DNA of 12,695 bases from an uncultured Clostridia bacterium (GTDB lineage: Bacteria; Bacillota; Clostridia; Oscillospirales; Ruminococcaceae), in assembly GCA_947631585.1 (NCBI GenBank), contig CANRLY010000040.1:1-12695 (forward strand), read 5' to 3'. The notes beneath the pieces are model-generated. The model did not search any database, was not told where the DNA came from, and was given only the letters and a program-made list of their open reading frames with translations. Shown one piece after another: positions 1 through 3,957 of the stretch; the stretch's first letter is position 1; each line of letters begins with the position of its first letter. A program made the position numbers and the translations under genes.

Positions 1-67
1 ACATACAAGCTGTCCTCCTTTGTAATAAGTTCAAAATAATTATAGCATGGAAGAGCAAAGCCGTCAA
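1..67 (-). promoter_or_regulatory. Promoter, RBS and start codon of a gene leaving the left edge
   Basis: On the minus strand a -35 box TTGACG (62-67), a 17-base spacer and a -10 box TATAAT (39-44) are followed by a strong AAAGGAGG ribosome binding site and an ATG at 4-2, nine bases further on. Only the start codon lies in the window, so the product cannot be named. The promoter is divergent from the tRNA promoter about 50 bases to the right. Confidence 0.7.
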
Positions 68-115
68 TAATTTTGCATATTATAAGAATGTTAATAATAA
101 AAAGTGAAAAAACAC

Positions 116-144
116 TTGACAACGGCGAAACAATGTGATAAAAT
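116..144 (+). promoter_or_regulatory. Promoter of the tRNA-Pro gene
   Basis: A perfect -35 box TTGACA (116-121), a 17-base spacer and a -10 box TAAAAT (139-144) preceded by TGTGA. The tRNA begins 32 bases after the -10 box, so the primary transcript has a 5' leader of roughly 25 bases to be removed by RNase P. Confidence 0.8.
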
Positions 145-175
145 ATAATACGTTGAAAAATCACCTCAATGCAGT

Positions 176-252
176 CGGGGTGTGGCGCAGATTGGTAGCG
201 CGCTACCTTGGGGTGGTAGAGGCCGTGGGTTCAAGTCCCGTCACTCCGACCA
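176..252 (+). tRNA. tRNA-Pro (anticodon GGG)
   Basis: A complete 77-base cloverleaf. The acceptor arms CGGGGTG (176-182) and CACTCCG (242-248) pair with one G-U wobble, followed by discriminator A249 and an encoded CCA (250-252). The anticodon stem CTACC/GGTAG (203-207, 215-219) encloses the loop TTGGGGT, giving anticodon GGG at 210-212 with G37. The T arm carries GTTCAAG, and the sequence resembles bacterial proline tRNAs throughout. It reads CCC/CCU proline codons. It is a single-gene unit with its own promoter. Confidence 0.97.
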
Positions 253-253
253 G

Positions 254-425
254 AATGCTTACTTCGTAAGCATGAAGAATTTCATCGTTGCCATATATCG
301 TGGCAACGATTTTCTTTTCACGAAAAGAAAATTCTGAAAAATGCTTACTTCGTAAGCATGAAGAATCGCTTTCCTGCCATATATCGTGGCAGGAATTTTC
401 ATTTCAAGAAATGAAAAACCTTCGA
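254..425 (+). repeat. Tandem 86-base duplication of a three-hairpin unit behind the tRNA
   Basis: Two units (254-339 and 340-425) share the same order of hairpins. Hairpin A is an identical stem-loop (255-273 and 341-359) inside an exact 27-base direct repeat (254-280 and 340-366). Hairpin B (284-310 and 371-395) has a 9-10 bp stem around the same TATATCG loop. Hairpin C (309-332 and 396-417) is an A/T-rich stem with a CACG or CAAG loop. The B stems differ at three consecutive base pairs and the C stems at one, and all four changes are compensated (T-A to C-G, G-C to C-G, C-G to T-A, T-A to A-T). Hairpin B followed by its T-rich run looks like an intrinsic terminator, and hairpin C uses that run as its 5' arm, so B-terminator function and C may compete. 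The array probably ends the tRNA transcript. Confidence 0.85.
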
Positions 426-485
426 TTCTTCTGTCACGGGTACTAATACTTCTCTGTATTTCCGTTCAGACTTGAAAAATTTTCT

Positions 486-519
486 TCGCCGTCACGCCGT
501 TGACGGCGATTTTCGTTTT
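486..519 (+). terminator. Terminator-like hairpin upstream of the GC-rich element
   Basis: A 9 bp stem TCGCCGTCA/TGACGGCGA (486-494, 501-509) with a six-base loop is followed directly by TTTTCGTTTT. It is laid out like hairpin B of the tandem units. The bases from about 430 to 570 around it show no convincing gene. Confidence 0.6.
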
Positions 520-575
520 GCCCGACACCCTGACCCTGAAAACCTCTCCCCACTTTAGACCGCAGTCAGTCATGT

Positions 576-664
576 GCGGCGGCAGCCCGTGGGGCGTTGC
601 CCCACGGCTTCGGCGGCTTCGCCGCCGAAGCTCGCTCACCTGACAGGTGAGCGGCTGCCGCCGC
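576..664. repeat. GC-rich four-way-junction element, copy 1
   Basis: An 11 bp outer stem (576-586 with 654-664) closes over three adjacent perfect hairpins: 587-607 (9 bp, loop GTT), 608-630 (10 bp, loop TTC) and 633-653 (9 bp, loop GAC). Only the CT at 631-632 is left unpaired at the junction. Almost every base of the 89-base block is therefore paired, in a cruciform or cloverleaf shape. A second block with the same layout lies at 3764-3860. I do not recognise it as a named family. It could be a structured RNA, a DNA-level cruciform site or a dispersed palindromic repeat. It is far more GC-rich than the flanking sequence. Confidence 0.85.
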
Positions 665-698
665 CTGACGTTCGCACTACTGTTGTAAAATTCCACTA

Positions 699-721
699 CC
701 ATAAATCATGGCAACGATTTT
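699..721 (+). repeat. Partial third copy of hairpin B sequence
   Basis: These 23 bases match 291-313 (hairpin B loop, 3' arm and T-run of the first unit) at about 21 positions, but the 5' arm of the stem is absent, so the hairpin no longer forms. It sits 35 bases past the four-way-junction element, as if the hairpin array once extended across this region. Confidence 0.5.
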
Positions 722-728
722 TGCTACC

Positions 729-759
729 AAAAAAATGATATCCGCTCCATCGGAACATC
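729..759 (-). terminator. Probable terminator of hicB
   Basis: Reading the minus strand, a short interrupted stem (GAT...TCCG / CGGA.ATC) ends in ATTTTTTT. It lies 23 to 53 bases beyond the hicB stop codon. The stem is weak, so the call rests mainly on the T-run and position. Confidence 0.45.
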
Positions 760-781
760 GTATCAAAAGTACTTATTCAGC

Positions 782-1183
782 TTAGGTCAGGTGAAGCCGC
801 TCTTGCAAAGCAGTCTGAAGCACCTGAGAAAAATTAAGATGTGCATTTTCAGCGGCAGTATTGAGCCAAGCCGGAATAGTGCAGTTTTTGCGTACCGCTT
901 TACTGCCGTGCTTTTCAGCGTATGCGTCGATATCAAGCATCACGACGCTTACAAACCCACCTTTGTATTCATCAGCTCTGATATTTTCGGCAGGGGTCGG
1001 CGCAGGAGCTTTTCTGCCCTCTTCCAACTCATCAAGCACCCAGCCGGAAGCCGCATCAACAGTTCTTTCTAAAGCTTCAGCAAGGGTCTCACCTTCAGTC
1101 ACACAGCCAGGAAGATCAGGAACTATCGCTGTGTATCCGCTGACATCGCCAGGATAAACGCATACTGGATAAATATATTTCAT
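782..1183 (-). CDS. hicB: HicB-family antitoxin, apparently without its toxin
   Basis: A 133-residue protein with the two-part layout of type II HicB antitoxins. Residues 3-60 form the partly degraded RNase H-like HicB fold, with the signature PDLPGCVTEGETLAEALE at about 22-39. Residues 98-131 look like a ribbon-helix-helix DNA-binding segment. HicB normally neutralises the mRNA-cleaving toxin HicA and represses its own promoter. I chose the ATG at 1183 rather than an in-frame ATG at 1204 because AAGGAG lies eight bases before the former. No complete hicA is present: upstream there are only about 200 bases before the divergent next gene, and they hold a 10-codon stub. The gene appears intact, so it is either a solitary regulator or the survivor of a decayed module. 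Confidence 0.85.
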   Translation of the reverse strand: MKYIYPVCVYPGDVSGYTAIVPDLPGCVTEGETLAEALERTVDAASGWVLDELEEGRKAPAPTPAENIRADEYKGGFVSVVMLDIDAYAEKHGSKAVRKNCTIPAWLNTAAENAHLNFSQVLQTALQERLHLT

Positions 1184-1196
1184 AAAAACACTCCTT

Positions 1197-1229
1197 TCAG
1201 CCATAAGCTAATATATCCTTTGCAGTCAT
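1197..1229 (-). pseudogene. Ten-codon leader ORF, possible hicA start remnant
   Basis: An ATG at 1229 with AAGG seven bases upstream opens MTAKDILAYG and then a TGA at 1199-1197 that abuts the hicB ribosome binding site. It lies exactly where hicA sits in hicAB operons, after the shared promoter and before hicB. Many HicA proteins begin with a similar short Met-Thr/Lys-x-x-(D/E)-(I/L/V)-(I/L) helix, so this could be the first codons of a hicA removed by internal deletion. The match is short, and it may instead be a chance or translation-coupling leader. Confidence 0.4.
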
Positions 1230-1246
1230 TTCTTTACCTTAAATAT

Positions 1247-1275
1247 ATTATAATACGCATTATGCGTATTGTCAA
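1247..1275 (-). promoter_or_regulatory. hicB promoter with operator palindrome filling the spacer
   Basis: On the minus strand the -35 box TTGACA (1275-1270) and the -10 box TATAAT (1252-1247) are both perfect consensus with a 17-base spacer. The spacer itself (1253-1269) is the perfect palindrome ATACGCAT-T-ATGCGTAT. A repressor bound there would block RNA polymerase, and the ribbon-helix-helix HicB just downstream is the obvious candidate. Confidence 0.8.
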
Positions 1276-1308
1276 GTGCTTTTCAAAATTATAAGAAAAG
1301 TTCCGCCC

Positions 1309-1337
1309 TTGACTCCCGTAAGATAGTGTGCTATAAT
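1309..1337 (+). promoter_or_regulatory. Promoter of the two small AT-rich genes
   Basis: The -35 box TTGACT (1309-1314), 17-base spacer and -10 box TATAAT (1332-1337) point rightward, divergent from the hicB promoter. The first gene starts 47 bases after the -10 box. Confidence 0.75.
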
Positions 1338-1383
1338 ACAACCAGTTAAGACACGTTTTATTGCGGTTCACAGGTGGTCAAGA

Positions 1384-1584
1384 ATGTTTGAATTATTTGA
1401 AAAAGTAAGAATAATTTCCAAAGATCTGGTCGGAACTATAGTTGACGTTGGCACGCTAGGCGGCAAAGTAAATTATATCGTTGAAAGTGATGTAGAGTTT
1501 GAAGAAACTGATGACAACTGTGATAGATTTCCTTTATTTTTTTGTACAGAAGAAGAAATTGAAAAAGTAGATGAAAATAAATAG
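1384..1584 (+). CDS. Small acidic protein, possible SH3-like/KOW-type fold, function unknown
   Basis: A 66-residue protein that I cannot assign to a named family with confidence. Residues 7-36 (VRIISKDLVGTIVDVG and the strands after it, ending YIVESD) read like a small SH3-like beta barrel of the kind seen in KOW or DUF4926-type proteins. The C-terminal half is acidic, ending with CTEEEIEKVDENK. AGGTGG lies six bases before the ATG, and a near-consensus promoter precedes it. The next small gene starts 75 bases downstream without an obvious terminator between, so the two probably share a transcript. Both are clearly more AT-rich than the neighbouring larger genes, which suits acquired accessory genes such as small immunity proteins, but that role is only a guess. 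Confidence 0.65.
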   Translation: MFELFEKVRIISKDLVGTIVDVGTLGGKVNYIVESDVEFEETDDNCDRFPLFFCTEEEIEKVDENK

Positions 1585-1659
1585 TTTTTAACCGCCCGTA
1601 ACAAGGCTGGAATAATTTGCAAATGGTATAAAATAGAATTTTACCGGAGTGTGTTATAA

Positions 1660-1857
1660 ATGGAAGTTAAAATATCCGAAATGCCTGAAGATAAAAACTT
1701 TGAAGATTATCCTAAAGATACAATATTTATATTAGATGAACAATTTCCTCGTTACATTCTTGAACCGTTCAGAAGAGTATTTCCAGGTGACAAGGATTAC
1801 GACACCGCACTGACAAGAGAAGAAGTAATGAAACTAGCTCAAAAACCGTCTGAATAA
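1660..1857 (+). CDS. Small hypothetical protein, second gene of the AT-rich pair
   Basis: A 65-residue, acidic, soluble-looking protein that I do not recognise. It has no signal peptide or membrane segment. It contains a FILDEQFPRYILEPFRRVFPG stretch in the middle and a helical charged tail. CGGAG lies about ten bases before the ATG. No good promoter is visible directly upstream (only a TATAAA at 1627-1632 without a matching -35), so it is probably cotranscribed with the gene at 1384. Its stop codon lies in the loop of the terminator hairpin at 1842-1866, so the terminator overlaps the last codons. An RNA-only reading is possible, but the gene's fit to its RBS and terminator favours a real protein. 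Confidence 0.6.
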   Translation: MEVKISEMPEDKNFEDYPKDTIFILDEQFPRYILEPFRRVFPGDKDYDTALTREEVMKLAQKPSE

Positions 1858-1869
1858 GGCGGTTTTCTT
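1842..1869 (+). terminator. Terminator overlapping the end of the second small gene
   Basis: AAAACCG (1842-1848) pairs with CGGTTTT (1860-1866), extended by two inner pairs, with a seven-base loop that holds the stop codon. The 3' arm supplies the T-run (TTTTCTT). Confidence 0.7.
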
Positions 1870-1889
1870 ATGTCCGGATAAATTCCATT

Positions 1890-1927
1890 GAAAAAATAAC
1901 GGCAGGGAGAGAGCTTCTCCTTGCCGT
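1890..1927 (-). terminator. Terminator of the RyR-domain gene transcript
   Basis: A 12 bp stem (1899-1910 with 1916-1927, one G-T wobble) with a five-base loop, followed on the minus strand by TTATTTTTT. It is convergent with the terminator at 1842-1869, only about 20 bases away. Confidence 0.85.
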
Positions 1928-2238
1928 GGCGATGGGCGATTTTAGTTGGTAAAAAATGTAAACGCCAGTCATGTCCCTGAACCGACAAGCCAAAAAATTA
2001 AGAATAAAAGCAAATTTGCCTAGCTTTTGTGAAGATGTGCAAGCTGCGAGCATTACAGCAAGCCAAACTATCATTATCAAAAATCCCGAAGGGACGAAAA
2101 ACATATCCTCGTAATAGTCTTTTTCGTCGAGAGATGTTTTTGGGAACGCAAACACCGCTCCAAGCAATGCTAAGTAACTGCCGAAAACCGCAATGCAGAA
2201 CTGAGATCCCCCAGACCGATAAGCGCAGGGAACAGCAG
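1928..2238 (-). pseudogene. Hydrophobic coding-like stretch after the RyR gene, possible decayed membrane-protein end
   Basis: These 311 bases lie between the RyR gene stop and its terminator. One minus-strand frame is open and encodes two convincing hydrophobic helices (about 2200-2140, with LALLGAVFAF, and 2101-2033, with SGFLIMIVWLAVMLAA) plus a third weaker one. No ATG, GTG or TTG with a ribosome binding site introduces it: the frame opens inside the RyR gene. It also runs through the terminator hairpin, so its last codons cannot be original. A second frame begins with a hydrophobic LLFPALIGLG run just after the RyR stop and ends at about 2170, so a frameshift may split an older gene. Non-coding sequence with chance hydrophobicity is the alternative. 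Confidence 0.3.
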
Positions 2239-3660
2239 TTACTTGATGGACAAAAGTATTCTTATGTTCTCTCTGTCCTTTTCCTTTTCTTCCTCGGAAA
2301 GTTCGCTGTAGTCGCATAGCAGAGTATGTATCCGCCGCTTCGGGTCTTTTGACTTGCCGTTTTCAGGCTTGCCGTAAGACCAGTTGTTCAGATAGTGATA
2401 TCTGCACCAGCGAATGTGTTCCAACTCCGCAAGCCGTTCCATTGTTTCAACTGAAAACTTTTTCGGGTCGTCCCCGATACCCTCGGCTTCCAGGATCTTT
2501 AACCTTATCTCATGATAGTCAGCCGCACTGATATTTGAATATCTGGTAAAAGTATCGAGACTGTTCCATTCTTTTTCCATGTTTTCGGGATCTTCCTCTG
2601 TTCCGTTGTAAATATGCGCATAACGGAGATTAATGCGTTTTGCTCTCAGGTAAAGAGTATCTTCCAGCAAAAGTTTCAGTTTGGAAGCTTCGGCCTGCCA
2701 GGGGAATAATTCCAGCCGCTCCCGGTGGTCTAACAGCTCCAGCTCCGGACCTTCGCCGGAGAACACATACACCAGTTTCCGCAGCGTAGTGGACAAAAGC
2801 TTCTGAATAAGCCCGGATTGCTCCTGCTGCTGGAGAACAATCACCATATCCGCATTTTCCATAAGTTCGATATCTTCGTACCAAGGGCGGTCGTGTGGGA
2901 TCACCGGGTCTGAGATCTTGTAAAGGCTGGTATGGGTCGCAATGAAAGCAGAGCAGTCCCCGAAAATATGGTATTCTATTTTCTGACCGCAAGCGAACAA
3001 ATTGCTTTGCAGACCGCTTAAAAGCAGTTCTTCTCCCAGTTTTCCAAATCCGATCATCACGATCTTTAATATACCGTCTGAGTTTTTCCAAAGAGAATAG
3101 ACGTCGTATTTGCGCCAGAACAGACGTGCGGCGATCTCTTCCGGGCAAAACAGTTTAAGGTCAGGTGAAGAAAGGCTCTGCACCGGCAGGGAAGAACACC
3201 TGACGTATACTTTCTTTCCTGCGAGTTTGTCTTTGTTGTCGCAGTAAAATTTAAAGTTGTCAGGCTCATTTCCCAAAAGGATATATTTTTCAGCTTTTAC
3301 AAATTTGTCCTGACCGTTGATACCATGTTTTCCAAGCTGCCTGAGAATGATATCCTTGTCGTTTTCAGGACCGTATACTGCCACGCTGCCGCCGCAGAAA
3401 TACCTCCACAAATTGCGCATCTGCTCGTGAAGTGAACTGAAAAGTATAACTATTCCTCCTGCGGTCGCCAGTGGAGCTGTCCACCTTGCGATCTCCACCA
3501 AAACGTTCGGAGGGGTATCGGAGTAGTTCATTACATACATTATAAGACAGTTGAAAACCGAGTCTAAAAAAGGTTGTCCGGCAAGGGCGACAAAACCTAT
3601 AGTTCCTATCACCATCGGGAAAATGGTCAGCAGTTTCAGCAGTCTGACTGTCAGCTTCAT
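2239..3660 (-). CDS. Membrane-anchored Rossmann (TrkA-N/RCK-like) protein with C-terminal RyR domain
   Basis: A 473-residue protein. Hydrophobic segments at about 10-29 and 58-77 (with a third weaker one at 34-45) anchor it in the membrane, which resembles the two-helix plus RCK layout of ligand-gated channels, but no TVGYG-type selectivity filter is present. Two Rossmann-like halves follow: 91-190 with a degenerate nucleotide loop (VYGPEND), and 198-300 with an intact GFGKLG at 204-209. Residues 407-466 form a prokaryotic RyR domain: EHIRW at 414-418, W427, G430, H445 and KDRENI at 461-466. RyR domains combined with TrkA-N and membrane segments are described in nucleotide-centred conflict and signalling systems, where a nucleotide-derived ligand is proposed. 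The promoter and GAGG site lie directly upstream. It looks like a single-gene unit, and no nucleotide-generating enzyme is adjacent. Confidence 0.8.
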   Translation of the reverse strand: MKLTVRLLKLLTIFPMVIGTIGFVALAGQPFLDSVFNCLIMYVMNYSDTPPNVLVEIARWTAPLATAGGIVILFSSLHEQMRNLWRYFCGGSVAVYGPENDKDIILRQLGKHGINGQDKFVKAEKYILLGNEPDNFKFYCDNKDKLAGKKVYVRCSSLPVQSLSSPDLKLFCPEEIAARLFWRKYDVYSLWKNSDGILKIVMIGFGKLGEELLLSGLQSNLFACGQKIEYHIFGDCSAFIATHTSLYKISDPVIPHDRPWYEDIELMENADMVIVLQQQEQSGLIQKLLSTTLRKLVYVFSGEGPELELLDHRERLELFPWQAEASKLKLLLEDTLYLRAKRINLRYAHIYNGTEEDPENMEKEWNSLDTFTRYSNISAADYHEIRLKILEAEGIGDDPKKFSVETMERLAELEHIRWCRYHYLNNWSYGKPENGKSKDPKRRIHTLLCDYSELSEEEKEKDRENIRILLSIK

Positions 3661-3701
3661 AAAATTACCTCACTACAAAATGCCATATGTCGTTAAATTT
3701 T

Positions 3702-3730
3702 ATTATAGCATAGCTGCGCAGATAATGCAA
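3702..3730 (-). promoter_or_regulatory. Promoter of the RyR-domain gene
   Basis: On the minus strand the -35 box is TTGCAT (3730-3725), followed by a 17-base spacer and the -10 box TATAAT (3707-3702). The start codon is 41 bases beyond the -10 box, with GAGG in between. Confidence 0.7.
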
Positions 3731-3763
3731 TGCCTTGCCGGTCTGAATTTTTCAGCCTGTCCG

Positions 3764-3860
3764 TGCGGCGCAGCGGCAGCCGCCCCAATGGGGCGGCTTT
3801 CACGGCGGAGTGCCTCCGCCGTGTCTGCGGTGCGAAGCACCGCAGCGCCGCTGCGCCGCA
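3764..3860. repeat. GC-rich four-way-junction element, copy 2
   Basis: A 14 bp outer stem (3764-3777 with 3847-3860) encloses three perfect hairpins: 3778-3798 (9 bp, loop AAT), 3801-3823 (10 bp, loop TGC) and 3825-3845 (9 bp, loop GAA). Stem lengths and three-base loops match copy 1 at 576-664 hairpin by hairpin, although most of the sequence differs. The two copies share GTGCGGCG at the left edge, GGGGC/GCCCC in hairpin 1 and CGGCGG/CCGCCG in hairpin 2. It sits between the terminator of the secreted-protein gene and the promoter of the RyR gene, outside both transcripts as I read them. Confidence 0.88.
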
Positions 3861-3879
3861 TTATGGGTCTTGCACATAG

Positions 3880-3921
3880 AAAAAACCGCCCTCCGATCAT
3901 CAGCGACCGGAGAACGGTTTT
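3880..3921 (-). terminator. Terminator of the secreted-protein gene
   Basis: On the minus strand AAAACCG (3921-3915) pairs with CGGTTTT (3888-3882), and an inner CTCCG/CGGAG stem (3912-3908 with 3895-3891) stacks on it across a small internal loop. A run of six T ends it. It starts 36 bases after the stop codon. Confidence 0.85.
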
Positions 3922-3957
3922 AAATTTGCTGACTTATGCCGTGTGCAGAAAAGTCCC

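Noticed and set aside
176..252. tRNA-Pro as an integration site of a genomic island
   Set aside because: No integrase gene and no second copy of the tRNA 3' end were seen in the window, so an island boundary is not supported.
576..664. Integron attC site or CRISPR repeat
   Set aside because: No extrahelical bases or R/L box pattern of attC, no integrase, no cassette, and no regular repeat-spacer series.
466..702. 78-codon minus-strand open frame through the GC-rich element
   Set aside because: It reads through the four-way-junction stems, is Arg-rich as a by-product of composition, and has no ribosome binding site.
2239..3660. Potassium channel call for the RyR protein
   Set aside because: The two-helix plus Rossmann layout is similar, but the TVGYG-type filter is absent between the helices.
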